A stretch of 64,000 nucleotides of DNA. Source: Eustoma russellianum (Eukaryota; Streptophyta; Magnoliopsida; Gentianales; Gentianaceae). The notes under the pieces are model-generated. The model did not search any database, was not told the origin of the DNA, and saw nothing but the letters and a program-made list of their open reading frames with translations. The stretch is taken from contig AP025067.1 in NCBI GenBank assembly GCA_036186865.1, positions 14,381,177-14,445,176 of the forward strand, given 5' to 3'. This document shows positions 1-12,345 of this stretch, piece by piece. Within the stretch, counting starts at the first letter, position 1. Each line of letters starts with the position of its first letter. A program made the position numbers and the translations under genes.

Positions 1-1793
1 TCTGCATTCAAATGAACATAGGCGATATCAAAGAAAACAGTAGATGATGAAGGAATGTCGGGTCTCATGAGTGTGCCTCCATAATCCTCAGCGAGCAAAG
101 TGGAAACGATAATAAACAACATAGGGTAACAACAACGTATAGTAAGAACATAAAGAAAAAGAATCTGCAGCGTACCATTGTTGCCTATATCTATGGGATA
201 TACATGGCCTAGCATATTATTTGGTGTGGAATAAATCGATTTGTACATGTTTATGGATAAACATATGTACGAAATAAAGTGTGATAGAAAATACGAATAT
301 TTTATGTAAATTCTTATGATATATGTATGTGAAAATGAATGTTAAATTAGGGTTTTGACCAATTTAACTAAGTGTAAGATGTATATTTAAGGAAATATTG
401 ATGGAGAAAAATAGGATAAAAGTGGGTTGTTTTTTAGGGTTTATGGACGAGAGTTAGGGTGTTGGAAAAGATGGTGTATTTTCATGATTTAAGGCATGGA
501 TTATGTACATATATGTGGGGGTTTTTATGACATGATGATATGAGAAGGTTAAAGAACATATAGATGATGAAATGCACAAGTAGGCTGGGTCATATGCATA
601 CATTTTGCATTGCATGAAATGTTTAAGTTCTTATGCGAAATTGTTTTTAAAAGTTTTATACGTAACGAATCATACTGACGAGACAATTGATTCCATCACA
701 CATGTTATGATATGTTATGTTATGATCATGGAGCGCCGTCTTGACTCACTTCCAGAGTGGTTATGTCAGGGGCATAGAGTATGTTATCGATGACCAAAGC
801 ATTGGCATGACGCTGAGATATAGGAGAGGTTGGTATCATGGGCATATGTTCCCTATCCTTATGTTGGCCGAGTGTAACACCTTGTCTGGTACAAGGGATC
901 TCACCCTTATTGACGTCACCATTATATGACAGGTACATATGATGTAATACTGTGTTTGGAACACTGGGATTCATATTTGTACATGAGATTATATGGGGAA
1001 TGATTCAGTATGTCGTGCGGTATCGTTCTCACGTTATGATAAGTGCTATAGCCATCACGTGAAATGTCATGTTTCAAATGTTTATGAAAAAGGATATGTT
1101 ATGACATGTTTATGGAAAATGGATATGAACATTATGATTTGAGCCCTCATCACATAGAAAGTTTTGTGACATCCATTTTGATCTTTCATCGTATGAAAAT
1201 TTTCATGATGTCGCATCATAATAGCATGACATTTACAAGATTTATAGAGGGCTTGATGTATATGGAGATTTAGAATAAGTATGATGATTATCTTAGATTT
1301 TGACTCAATATTAAGGATGGACATGTATAGATGGTGTTTGATAGACTTGATAATAAAAGAAGGTTACCTTTATGATGATGTTAATTGTGTACAAGTTGTA
1401 GGTCCTTGATTATAATTATGTTATGCACTTTACTTGTTTTGATTGGAGACGCGATTTACTATGTTCTGATTTATGCATTGTTATTTTATTATCCTGTCTC
1501 CATATGTTTGATCCACATGACATATCTAAGCAGACTATTTGCCTGACGATTAATGTTGTCGCTCATACTTGTCTTATCACATTGCAGAGGACAAGGATCG
1601 CGGTACAGGTTTATTGAGGATGAGTCCCGATAGGTTACCTGTGATCGATGAAGTATATCTAAGAGTCCATCTTTTGAGGATGTTAGACATTGGATCACGA
1701 TGTATTAAGAAGATTTCCGCACTTAATACATTATGACTTGTACATATTTATAATGTGATGTAATGCATGTCGATTATGATTTGTTTATGTTTA
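1..1793 (+). mobile_element. Gypsy LTR, left part, interrupted by the next element
   Basis: This AT-rich stretch has no gene. Parts of it, for example about 860-990, resemble in inverted orientation the LTR at 1794-5444. The sequence resumes at 10235 and ends at 10369 with the same GGGGCGCTACA terminus, so 1-1793 plus 10235-10369 look like one plus-strand LTR of the same broad gypsy family. Its 5' end lies outside the window. The first 200 bases are assigned only by continuity. Confidence 0.55.
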
Positions 1794-4700
1794 TGTAGCG
1801 CCCCGCCTAGAACTAGGGTTTTGGCACAGTGCACCCGACGTACTCTACTACGAGTAGTACAAGGTATCGATACCATACATGTGCATGTCGACATGAATTG
1901 TAAATCAATATAGTGGAAGAAAAATAAAGATAAACTTACGACATGCATAATAATACAAATCGTCCAGGTACGTACAAATCATGAAGTACAATGTCTCAAG
2001 ATAGTCTAAGTACATCACAATAAAATAAAGCTCAACATATCAAATACATAGCTCCGGCCTACATCTCCGCTCACGGGTACTCTAGGTGGGGTTCTTCCTC
2101 AATGAACAAGGCGTCAGGGTCCCTGTCCTCTATAATGTGATAAGGCAAGTATGAACGATAGCCAACATTAATCGGTCAGCAAGTAATCTTACTAGATACG
2201 TCATGTGGATCATTCGTGGGGAGACGTGGGTGACAGATAATAATATCATAATAATGAACATAAATAATTGCATCTCCATTTACAAATAAAGGGCATGATA
2301 CAAGAATAAAACAGAACATAAGAATTTAGATCATATCATAGAAATCATAACTTTCTTCTTCAGCACATCCCTAGCATACTTGTCTATACCCACATACTAA
2401 TCCATATTGTACTAATGTCATCACTTATAGAAATTACATCTACATGCATTGTCTTCCTTATACAACTTAAGGCATAATCAACTTACGGATATTCTAACCA
2501 TAACCTAAGAGACATGATCATGACGTGATGCATAAGACATGACTTTTCATAACATATGATTTTTCATAAAATGATTTTTCATTAAGATGACGTGATTTTC
2601 ATAACTTGCATAAAGTGACATTTTCATAACATGGAGACATAACATTTTCATCATTGGCTATAGTATTTTTCATATGAATAATAATGCGCGACATACCAAA
2701 TGATTCGCCATATAGTACGTGTACGACATAAAACATCATAAATATATGTACATGTGCTAACGGTGACTCATTATGACTTAGATCTCGTATCCCGGATCCG
2801 GTGTTACACCCAGCCATAATGTAAACATGGGCCTCTAACACCTACCACTCTGGTCCCGATGTCAGGACGCTACAACATATCATAACATAACATGATCATA
2901 ACATAACATAACTTGTGTCATTGGAATCATCCGTCTTGTGTTTATGATTCATATGCTTATACACTTTTGAAACATGCAATGTTATATCATAACTTTTCAA
3001 ACCTTGATTTCATGCAACATGAGACTCTGTTATATGAGGGTATTTGGTCATACTACAACTTATAAAATCACTTACTAATTTACATCCTACATATCGTAAC
3101 TTAAAGAAAATACCACTTTTCCCCCAATTGATGACCATTCGGCCATGACATACAAAACAGCGCACTTTTCATCATTTTCATCCAACACCACTTTCTTAAT
3201 TTGTATTTTCCATATACAATTCATATTTCAACACTTAAGTACCTTAATTCCTAATTCTTTTAACATATCACATAAAATACCTAACTTATGCCACACTTTA
3301 TTCATTATTACACATGATACATAAGTGAATATAACATGGAATTTAAATCAATTTGGTCCTTAATTGGCCTCAAGGTCGTATATATATATATATATCAACA
3401 GTCCATCTATATAAATATGTACGCTTTTTCCTTCGCCGAGGTTTTATCCACAAGGGTGGTTTTACTCGGCAAGGTTTTAATGCGGCATATCATATATAGA
3501 CTGGATGTTGATAATCACTTACTGCTATACTGCTCATTGTTTCATTTTGATGTACTCTGGTTTTCCTCCGCCAAAAGTGAGGGATTTACATAATAAATAT
3601 ACACGGGTATAAAAAAATATATATATATATATATTTCATAGTAATACATGTATATGTATATATATAATCTATATAAAGTAATTTATATCTTTAATACACT
3701 AAGGGCCGCGTATATATATATGGCTATATTCATGTATACTTCTTTAACATTTCACATTTCATTTTATTACATTAAGGCCACTTGGCCGAATTTTATACTA
3801 CTCTTTTTATACATATTTAAATCTCATTTTTTTATTCCTTTTTATATACATGTTATAGGTTGTATGTTTTCATAATAAACATGTACACATTGTCTTCCTT
3901 CCTTTTACTTAATTCTAAGATTATGACATAAACAAAACACATAAATATAAACATAATGGAAATAATAAAAAGTGTACTTTTTGAGCCACAATCATCATCT
4001 AAATGCACATCTTGAAGATGGAAATGATGAAGCTCAATTGAAGTACTCAAAAAGGCCACTTGGACGTGTTATACATATATGTATACATTAAGATGATGAT
4101 CATCCAACAACCATTGAGACTATTTATGTAAGTCATGCTTATGATGCATACATAAACATGTTAAAACATGATCTTAAAAACATATGAAAACTAAAAACAC
4201 ATAGAAAATGCATACTTGATGATCATCTCTATAAAATACATAAGCCATCAAACCAAAGTTGAAATCTTTATACACTTTCTTAACTTTACATATGTCTTCT
4301 CTTCTTTTCTTTATTTTCTTCACACACCTTCTCTAAATATTCTTTTATTTCATTTTTACATAAAGTTAATGCATTTTGAGGGGTATGGCCGGTTATATAT
4401 ATTGTGCATATATATACGTATATCACTTGAGAACATAGATTTTCCATGTTCTTATGATAAGAACTTGAACATACAGCATGATGATCCAACTTTGTTATGA
4501 ACATAAATATTTAGCGTTTGTAAATCCATGAAGGATCTAGGAAGAGTACTTGCCTTTGTCACTTTTCTTACACTTAAGATGAGAGTTTCTTCACTTGGCT
4601 TTGAAGAAAAATACTTCTCCTTCCTTCCTTGAGGTCACGGTTTTGGAGGAAAAATAGTAGGGTTAGTGAGCAACTTATGAAGCTAAATATATATAGAAGA

Positions 4701-5444
4701 ATCCAACTTAAACTACAAGAAATTCTTACCTTGGTTTCCTTTGGTTCTAGATTTTACAACCTTCTTGAATCTCTCTTGAGTGATGGAAGGTTTATGGAGC
4801 TTGGTTTGGGTGATGTTGGTGTAAAGAATAGAGAAGAAAACCTTCTCCTTGTTATTGGAGGAGGATTCGGCCAATAGGTAAGAAAGAGGGGTGTTTGGAG
4901 TTTTCTTGGATTTTCTTGGAGGAGAAAGAATAGTTTGTTGAAGATTAAAATAATGAAATGTGGAAGTGTTGAAGAAAGAGAGAAAACCTCTTTTCTTACA
5001 AGGGTGGCCGGCCATAGGAGTGCGGGGAATGGGTTTGGGGACAAACTTTGACAAGCATGGGTTGGAGGGATGGGGTTTATGACACTATTCCTAGCATGCA
5101 TTATTTTATGCAAAAATCCTAAGCATGCTTATGACAACTTGTCTTCAGCTTTCTTTTTCCTTTTTCTTTTCTTTTTCTTTCATGTATGTATTTTGTTTTC
5201 TTTTATTTAAGTTGTACAAAATTATTTTGTCATGTATTTTCTTTTTTATTTAATTTATCCTAATGGCTTAAGTTGTTATTAACTAGTTTCATTTAAGTTT
5301 TATTGCATAATCTCAAACATTTGTTATCTATTCGCTAATGTATCGATACACAAAGAGAAATTTTATGAATCATATACCTATGTAATTAGATTTATGGTAT
5401 TGAAATCATTATGACGTAGCGAAAGAATTTTCCGGGTCGTAACA
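1794..5444 (-). repeat. 3' LTR of the gypsy element (about 3.65 kb)
   Basis: On the minus strand it runs from TGTTACGACCCGG at 5444 to GGCGGGGCGCTACA at 1794, so it has canonical TG...CA ends. Its first 850 bases recur in the truncated 5' LTR at 9442-10234. It contains AT-rich microsatellite-like stretches near 3380 and 3610-3640. No convincing coding sequence is present; short open frames here are chance. Confidence 0.85.
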
Positions 5445-5456
5445 TTCTCCCCTCTT
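5445..5456 (-). promoter_or_regulatory. Polypurine tract of the gypsy element
   Basis: The minus strand reads AAGAGGGGAGAA immediately before the 3' LTR start TGTTACG. This is the expected plus-strand DNA primer position in LTR retrotransposons. Confidence 0.7.
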
Positions 5457-5459
5457 ATA

Positions 5460-6904
5460 GAAAGTTTTGTCCTCAAAAATTACGTACCTCATACAAAAAG
5501 TTGTGGATATTGCTTCTGCATCTGCTACTCCGGCTCCTATGTCGCTTGTCGTTCAGTGGAATTGTCCGTCTCCTCAATATGTGCTTTTTACGGTCCACAA
5601 TCCGTATTGGAACCTCCTGATATGTAGCATCATCTTTAATTGTCACGGGCTACTGCTCCAGTATATGAGTAGGATTGTGTACATAATGCCGCAACTGAGA
5701 TACGTGAAACACATTATGTACTTGGGATAATGTAGGAGGTGGGGCCAATCGATACGCAACACCTCCAACTTTCTCTAGAATCTCATAAGGGCCAATAAAT
5801 CGAGGGCTCAGTTTCCCCTTAATCCCAAATCTCATCACGCCCTTGGTCGGTGAAACCTACAAAACACTTTCTCGCCCACTTCAAACTCAATCGGCCATCT
5901 CATTGTGTCTGCCCAGCTTTTGCTATGGTCTTGGGTAGCCTTCAATCTATCACGTATCACTTTGATTTTTTCCAAAGTCTGCTCCACCAGTTCCGAGCCC
6001 ATAATAGCTCTCTCGCCAACCTCGTCCTAATACAATGGAGATTGACACTTTCTTCCATACAATGTCTCAAATAGTGCCATGCCAATTGAACTGTGATAGC
6101 TGTTATTGTATGAAAGCTCAATCAACTTTACTGATTTATCCCAGTTGCCCATGAAATCAAAAGTGCAAGCACGTAACATATCTTCCAACGTCTTTATGGT
6201 ACGCTCTAACTATCCATCGGTCTGCGGGTGAAATGCGGTACTCATCCGGAGCTCGGTACCCATAGCATGCTGATAAGCCCTCCAGAATCATGAAGTAAAA
6301 TGTGGGTCTCTATCGCAGACAATGCTGACGGGTGTCCCATGCAAGCTCAATATCTCATTCATACACATACTCACTAGCTTTTCTATAGACGTCTGGATCG
6401 ACATGGGTAAGAAATGTACCGACTTAGTGATTCGATCCACGATTACCCAAATCGTATCATAACCGCTGCGAGTCTTAGGGAGTCCAGTAACAAAGTCCAT
6501 CATGATGTGCTCCCATTTCCATTCCAGAATCTCCAATGGCTATAACAGTCATGCCGGTCTCTGATGTTCTGCTTTAACTTGTTGACAAGTATGACATCTC
6601 TCCACAAACTCCGCAGTCTGAGCTTCATGCCGTTCCACCAGTAGTTTCTTTTAAGATCCTGATATATCTTGGTGGCTCCCGGATGGATAGATAACTGTGA
6701 GCTGTGAGCCTCAGTCATGATCTCTCTCTTAATTTCATCAATGTTCGGTACAGACAATCTCCTATTGAACCAAAGACTGCCATCAGTATGCAGCTGGAAA
6801 TCCTTCACCGGTTGTTCTTTAAACTGCTCGACAATGTTTATCAATTCCGAATCATTCTTCTGCGTCTCTTTAATTCTGTCAATCAAGGCAGGAATGATCA
6901 TCAA
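5460..6904 (-). pseudogene. Gypsy integrase with degenerate chromodomain-like tail
   Basis: Three broken reading frames on the minus strand make up an integrase. At 6500-6904 is an HHCC-type zinc-binding part containing HPGATKIYQDLKRNYWW. At 6288-6536 is the catalytic core, with MDFVTGLPKTRSGYDTIWVI and VCDRDPHFTS carrying two catalytic Asp. At 5650-5838 is the GPY/F region (SPRFIGPYEILEKVGGVAYR). Further on, VDRKKHILRRRTIPL resembles the start of a Tekay-type chromodomain but then decays. Stops and frame changes separate the parts, so it is inactive. Confidence 0.8.
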
Positions 6905-8013
6905 CTTAGCCAGAAATTCACGGTCAAATCCACCACATCCACTTCAAACTCTGCTATCTCCCTCTCAAGAGGCATCTGTCGTGCACGGTTTGAATTTCTA
7001 CTCAGTGCATCCATCATCTTATTTGCCTTACCTAGATGATAATAGATCTCGAGGTCATAATCCTTCATCGACTCTAGCCATCTCCGTTGTGTCATGTTCA
7101 GCTCCTTCTGAGTGAAGAGATACTTCAAACTCTTGTGATTTGTGTAAATCTCGCATCTCTCACCATATAAATAATGCCTCCAAATCTTCAATGCAAAGAC
7201 AATTGCCGTTAGCTCCAGGTTATAGGTGGGGTAATTCTGCTTATAGGGCTTCCACTGTCTGGATGCATACGCAATTACCCGTTCCTTCTGCATCAACACA
7301 CAACCTAATCCATTCTTGAAAGCATCACTATAAACCATGAATCCCTCTCGGGATGTTGGTTATGCTAATACTGGCACAAATGTCAATCTCTTCTGAAGCT
7401 CGGCGAAGCTCTGGTCGCATTCAGCAGTCCAATCATATCGTGTATTCTTCTGTGTCAGTCAAGTCAGTGGACTATAATCCATGAAAATCTTTCAACAAAC
7501 TTCCGATAATAACCTGCAAATCCCAAGAAACTTCTGACATCAGTCACATTTGTGGGTCTCAGCCATTTTGTAATAACCTTAATCTTCTTTGGATCTACTG
7601 AGATACCATCCTTGGACACAACATGACCCAGAAATGCAACTGCGGAGCCAAAATTCGCACTTGCTGAACTTAGGATATAGCTGCTTCTCTCTCTATGTCT
7701 TCAGCGCTACTCTCAAATGGTTTGCATGGGTCTCCTCATCTAGTGAATATACCAGAATATCATCGATAAAAACAACCACGAACTTATCCAACTGATCTCG
7801 AAATACTGTGTTCATCAGCTCCATGAATGCTGCGGGAGCGTTGGTCAATCCAAACAACATTACCAAGAACTCATAGTATCCATATCTTGTACGAAAAACG
7901 GTCTTAGAAATATCATCCGACTTGATCTTCAACTGATGATCCGGAGCGAAGATCAATTTTGATGAACACCTTAGCACCCGGTACAAAAGGTTATGTTGAT
8001 ATTTATAACACAT
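6901..8013 (-). pseudogene. Gypsy RNase H and C-terminal reverse transcriptase
   Basis: The frame at 6901-7338 shows RNase H features: VYSDAFKNGLGCVLMQ, YNLELTAIVFALKIWRHYLYG and DALSR. The frame at 7693-8013 holds the RT palm with FGLTNAPAAFMELMN and FVVVFIDDILVYS, where IDD carries the two catalytic Asp of motif C. The connecting segment 7339-7692 is broken by stops. The break above 7970 is described as a separate finding. Confidence 0.8.
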
Positions 8014-8028
8014 CTATATGTTTGTTAT

Positions 8029-8484
8029 TTAAGTGTTTATGTTACTTACTCTCAATTGGTCGAACAAATCATTGATCATGGGCAGTGGATATTGTTTTTT
8101 GATAGTGATCTTATTCAGCTCTCTGTAATCGATGCAGAGTCTCATGATGCCATCCTTCTTCTTAACGAACAACATTGGGGCTCCCCAAGGTGATACACTA
8201 GGCAGTATAAATTTCTTATGGATCAGTTCCTGCAACTGTGCTTTCAATTCCTTCAACTCTGCCGGGGCCATTCTATACAACGCCTTTGAGATCGGTTCAG
8301 CTCTTGTAACGACATTACTCTCAAACTCAATCTCCCTGTCTGGAGGTAAGCCTGGCAGATCATCTGGAAATACATCTGTGAACTCTTTGACTACCGGAAA
8401 ACTGTCAATTAATGGTTTTTCTGAATCCTTGCTGAGAGCATACACAAGAAATCTCTCACTACCCTTCTTTAGTGCTCGAGCCAC
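8029..8484 (-). pseudogene. Gypsy N-terminal reverse transcriptase
   Basis: This minus-strand frame encodes the fingers region of a gypsy RT: VVKEFTDVFPDDLPGLPPDR, then WGAPMLFVKKKDG and LCIDYRELNKITIKKQYPLP, ending at LFDQLR. The next normal residues (about GAKVFSKIDLRSGYHQ) are separated from it by an intron-like segment that starts GTAAGT. The protein is therefore split between this frame and the one below 8013. Confidence 0.8.
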
Positions 8485-8538
8485 CTGTGCTGCTGTCAGA
8501 TAGATATTCTACGGTATCTTTTTCAACTTAGAATTTCC

Positions 8539-8781
8539 CTAATAGATCACTTCCTCTCGTGTCAGATCCTTAATCATCACACGCTTACCGCGACAGTCGA
8601 TGTAGGCATGATGTTTGAACAACCAATCCATACCTAGAATAATGTCGAAGTCCCCAATCTGTATAGAAATTAGGGTAGCCTCGAACTTCTGTCCTTCCAT
8701 CTCGATCTCGCAATCCTTATACATATAATGCAAAATGATCACCTGATCACCAGCTGCTTGCAATAAGCCGTATCCAACCAT
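8539..8781 (-). pseudogene. Gypsy retropepsin-like protease remnant
   Basis: The minus-strand frame contains FDIILGMDWLFKHHAYIDC, which is the conserved C-terminal half of plant gypsy aspartic proteases (the ILG(M)DWL block). The upstream part with the catalytic D-S/T-G is not recognisable in frame. It lies between the gag zinc knuckle and RT, as expected. Confidence 0.65.
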
Positions 8782-8937
8782 GTCGGACAGTTGCTAAGGT
8801 TCTTACCGAACCTTTGTGATACAAAGAAGAGCCTTGCACCACTATCAAACGATACGTTGGCAGGTATGTTGTTTGCTAATATAGCACCTGAAGCAATTAT
8901 AATTCAAATATGCAATTCCTAAGCAAGCATAGAAATA

Positions 8938-9441
8938 TCATATAGTTTCAAAATGAAATATATTTGTCACAACATTTGGGGCGTCAAGAACCTCTTCGTT
9001 TGTCATCACGTATACTTTGGTATTGGCTCGTGGGACATCTCTCTGCTGAGGTGCAGCTCTCTGGGGTCCCTTCTGATGCTTAGGGCAATCTTTGATCAAG
9101 TGGCTAGTCTTGCCACAATTGAAACAAACTCTAGTCTTCAATAAACAAGCTCCCTTATGCTGTCGCTGGCAAGTGGCACATCTTGGAATCGCAGCTGCCT
9201 GTGGGGGTGGCTGTGGCTGCTGAGGGTGCTATAACTGTGCCCGTGGGGCCTACTGGAATTGCTGTGGCTGTGGTGGCTGAAAGGTCTGCTGATGTGCATG
9301 TCCACAATCTCTTCTAGAATTCTTAGCCCACTTACCAGACTGGCCACCTCCAAACTCTTGGGGCCTCTTGCCCCAGGTGTTAGCATCACGTCTGATAATG
9401 TCCCTCTCCACCCTATAGCAGGCATCCAGCAACTCACCAAA
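8938..9441 (-). pseudogene. Gypsy gag remnant with CCHC zinc knuckle
   Basis: Residues CFNCGKTSHLIKDCPKH (minus strand, about 9130-9080) form a C-X2-C-X4-H-X4-C knuckle of a nucleocapsid. Upstream, the Gln/Pro/His-rich frames at 9138-9441 are the spacer of a gypsy gag (ACYRVERDIIRRDANTW). The coding sequence stops abruptly at about 9441, where it meets the middle of the LTR, so the N-terminal gag is deleted. Confidence 0.7.
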
Positions 9442-10234
9442 ATGTCTTTCTTCATTTGGCTTGGAAGAAAAATACTTCTCCTTCCTTCCTTGAGGTCACG
9501 GTTTTGGAGGAAAAGCGGTAGGGTTAGTGACCAACTTATGAACCTAAATATATATAGAAGAATTCGACTTAAGCTACAAGAAATTCTTACCTTGGTTTTC
9601 TTTGTAACTAGATTCTACAACCTTCTTGAATCTCTCTTGAGTGATGGAAGGTTTATGGAGCTTGGTTTGGGTGATGTTGGTGTAAAGAAAAGAGAAGAAA
9701 ATATTCTCTTTGTTATTAGAGGAGAATTCGGCCAATAGGGAAGGAAGAGGGGTGTTTGGAGTTTTCTTGGATTTTCTTGGAGGAGAGATGATAGTTTGTT
9801 GAAGATTAAAATGATGAAATGTGGAAGTGTTGAAGAAATAGGGAAATCCTCCTTTCTTACAAGGATGGTATGACAATATTCCAAGCATGCATTATTTTAT
9901 GCAAAAATCCTAAGTATGCTTATGACAACTTGTCTTCACCTTTCTTTTTCTTTTTTTTTTCTTTTTCTTTCATGTATGTATTTTGTTTTCTTTTATTTAA
10001 GTTGTACAAAATTATTGTGTCATGTATTTTCTTTTTGATTTAATTTATCCTAATGGCTTAAGTTGTTATTAACTAGTTTAATTTAAGTTTTATTGTATAA
10101 TCTCAAACTTTTGTTATCTATTCGCTAATGTATCGATACACAAAGAGAACTTTTATGAATCATATACCTACATAATTAGGTTTACAGCATTGGAATCGTC
10201 ACAACATAATGAAAGAATTTTCGGGGTCGTAACA
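9442..10234 (-). repeat. Truncated 5' LTR of the gypsy element
   Basis: The sequence matches 4590-5444 closely, with small indels, and ends in GTAACA at 10234. Only the first 0.8 kb of the LTR (in element orientation) is present. The remaining 2.8 kb, the primer site and the start of gag are missing at the junction near 9441. Confidence 0.85.
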
Positions 10235-10369
10235 GTTTATGTTGCTTCCGCTATATAGAACCATGATTATGTCGACATGCACATGTACGATATCGACGTG
10301 TTGTGCTTCTCGTAGCAGAGTACGGCGGGTGCACCATGCCGAGACTCTACTCCCTGGTGGGGCGCTACA
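10235..10369 (+). mobile_element. Gypsy LTR, right part (continues 1-1793)
   Basis: After the repeated GTTTA the interrupted LTR resumes and ends in GGGGCGCTACA. Its reverse complement resembles the first 110 bases of the LTR at 1794, including the GTGCACCCGCCGTACTC block and the CATGTGCATGTCGACAT block. No primer binding site follows, so this is a 3' or solo LTR. Confidence 0.6.
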
Positions 10370-10649
10370 GTGATAATCTACTCCTTGAAGAAATAAGAAT
10401 AATCGTGATGGATGCATGAAAATTGAAAAGACCACGAACCCATGTCTTAGGGAATAGAGTACTTGAACAAGAGACTTTAGAATAGCATGGGAGATATCAA
10501 ATCAACCGGAGTTTGTAGATGGCGATGTCCTTGAATAGCTGCTGATGTATGTATTACACGTGGTATACAATTCAACTTTATGAATGAAAACGATCCATTA
10601 CGGAGAAAACTAATTGAAGGTATACAAGTCATTCACAAGTACAACAGAA
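10370..10649. other. Low-copy flank, split from 21029 by the copia element
   Basis: I see no known transposon here. On the plus strand a short open frame starts at the ATG at 10579 and runs into the copia insertion. If one CAGAA copy is ignored it continues at 21034 to a stop near 21109 (about 50 codons). I do not recognise the product. It may be a decayed exon or chance. Confidence 0.35.
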
Positions 10650-12128
10650 TGTTAGGTCCCTTAGAACACACTAGAAGGGGGGGTTGAATAGTGTGTTCAC
10701 CAAGTATGGATATTTTATGGATATTTTTTGTTTTGAAGTGCTATCAATACTTGGGTGTGTTCTTTAGAAAGAATAAGGACTTGCAAGAAAGTAAAGAACA
10801 CAAGTATGTATAGAGGTTCAAGTCAAATGACTCTACTCCTCTACCTTCTTGATGTTTCACAAGAAGGATTTTGAAATGGGGATTGTTATTTCTTTTGGGG
10901 GAAACAACAATCAAAGAACCAAATCCAGAAACAGAAAAACTAGGCACTTTGCCTAGACCACAAGCGAGAGATCTAACCCTTTGAAGTCTAGCCTCCAAAG
11001 ATCTTCTTTACCCTCAAAGAAATCTTGTAGGGAGAATAGTGCACCACACACTATAAACTAACCCTTCAAAGTCCAGAAATCTCAAACAAGAAGCACCCTT
11101 GCTCCTTGACCAACAATCTACCGAATCTCTCACAATAGAATCTCACCAAGAAGAAGACTCTTCTTCCTCTTACAATAGTCACTCTCAACAATAAAGTAAA
11201 ATGTACAATGTTTACAAGTATTTTGAAAGCTTGAGCTTGAGAGAAAATTTAAGAGCTTGCCAAGTAGAAAGTTAGAGAAGATGGAGAAGAAACCCTTCTT
11301 TTATCACTCTTCAAGTTTCTTCCCGTTTGAAACCCTCTGCACAAACATTAATGGGTTTTGGTATCATGTGTTGGTGAGTCTTCATCATTGGAGATCTCCC
11401 TTTGGCATGTAGCAACATTCTTGGAGAGATTTCAAAAGGAATGCCAAGAAAGGAAACCTGAAATCTTCAGCAGAGAGGAACTTGTGAAAAAGACACTAAA
11501 AGAGGGGGGTACAAAGAGTCAACTGATGTTAAAAAGTGAAGTTTAAGACCTTTGTAACGTTGGTCACATGAAGCGCCTAATGTGCATAAAGCACAGGCTT
11601 TCGAAGTGACATAAAGCGCTTAATGTGAAAAAGAACTGTCGTTCAAAGTCACATCAAGCGCCTAATGTAGGCATCTTAAGGCGTTCGAAGTCACATGAAG
11701 CGCCTAATGTAGCCCTTCATGCTTGTTCGAACTAACTCTGACATTTTCTTAGAGAAAGTACTTAAGAGTACGTGCCCATTCAGGGGAAAAGTACTTTTGA
11801 CTTGGTGGACCACATAAAGCGCCTAATAAGGCGTTCGAAGTGTTCGCATTTTTCAACAGGCCACATGAAGCGCCTAATCAGGCGTTCAAAGTGTCCTGAT
11901 TTTCAAACACTTCACATGAAGCGCCTAATCTAGGCATTCAAAGTGTACGCACATCCAGACACTTCACATAAAGCGCCTAATGTAGGCGTTCGAAGTGTAC
12001 TGGACTCAACCAAGGTACATTAAGCGCCTAATGTAAGCGTTCGAAGTACACTGACTTCCAACAACACACATGAAGCGCCTAATCACTTGTTCGAAGTGCA
12101 AATCATCAAAACTCAACATATTCTAACA
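10650..12128 (-). repeat. 3' LTR of the SIRE-like copia
   Basis: It begins TGTTAGGTCCC on the plus strand and ends TTCTAACA. It is nearly identical to 19549-21028, with scattered substitutions, which indicates a fairly recent insertion. It includes a block of short hairpin repeats at 11560-12110. No protein-coding content is evident. Confidence 0.93.
11560..12110. repeat. Array of degenerate hairpin repeats in the LTR
   Basis: About ten degenerate units of 45-65 bases share AAGCGCCTAAT, a short spacer, then AGGCGTTCGAAGTG. CGCCT and AGGCG can pair as a stem over AATGT, and TTCGAA is itself palindromic. A unit-free gap lies at about 11730-11810. The same array occurs in the other LTR at about 20460-21000. 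Confidence 0.8.
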
Positions 12129-12142
12129 TTCTCCCTCTTTTT
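12129..12142 (-). promoter_or_regulatory. Polypurine tract of the SIRE-like copia
   Basis: The minus strand reads AAAAAGAGGGAGAA directly before the 3' LTR start. This is the normal plus-strand primer position. Confidence 0.75.
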
Positions 12143-12345
12143 AATGATTTCACAACATGCATAACTTATCAAAGCTCCCCCTTAACATATGCTCCCCCTC
12201 ACTAGATGCAAGAAAAAAATAACTTGAGAAAAATAATGTGATGAAACAATTTACTGAACATCAACAAAGAAATACCAAGTCACAAATTCTTGCATTAAAC
12301 AATAATGTGAAATTTTCACAGCCAACAATGAAAAGGAAAAAAAAA

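Larger units (their letters stand above)
1794..10234 (-). mobile_element. Ty3/gypsy retrotransposon (Tekay-like chromovirus), internally deleted
   Basis: The element reads TGTAGCG at the left end and GTAACA at the right end and is flanked by the perfect 5-bp target duplication GTTTA (1789-1793 and 10235-10239). On the minus strand the order is truncated 5' LTR, gag remnant, protease, RT, RNase H, integrase, chromodomain-like tail, polypurine tract and 3' LTR, which is gypsy order. The 5' LTR is fused directly to gag, so the primer site and early gag are missing. Many stops and frameshifts make it non-autonomous. The Tekay/Del lineage is inferred from the long LTR and integrase tail. Confidence 0.85.

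Noticed and set aside
4629..5113. Several overlapping frames of 80-120 codons on both strands
   Set aside because: They lie inside a gypsy LTR, recur in the other LTR with changes, and have no protein-like motif.
8029..9141. An intact retroelement polyprotein
   Set aside because: Stops, frame changes and a missing protease active site break it into short pieces.
10235..10369. End of a separate complete LTR element
   Set aside because: It continues 1-1793 across a GTTTA duplication and is not followed by a primer site.
11560..12110. Regularly repeated palindromic units that look like a CRISPR array
   Set aside because: They are degenerate, unevenly spaced, lie inside a plant LTR and are duplicated with it. 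No cas genes exist.
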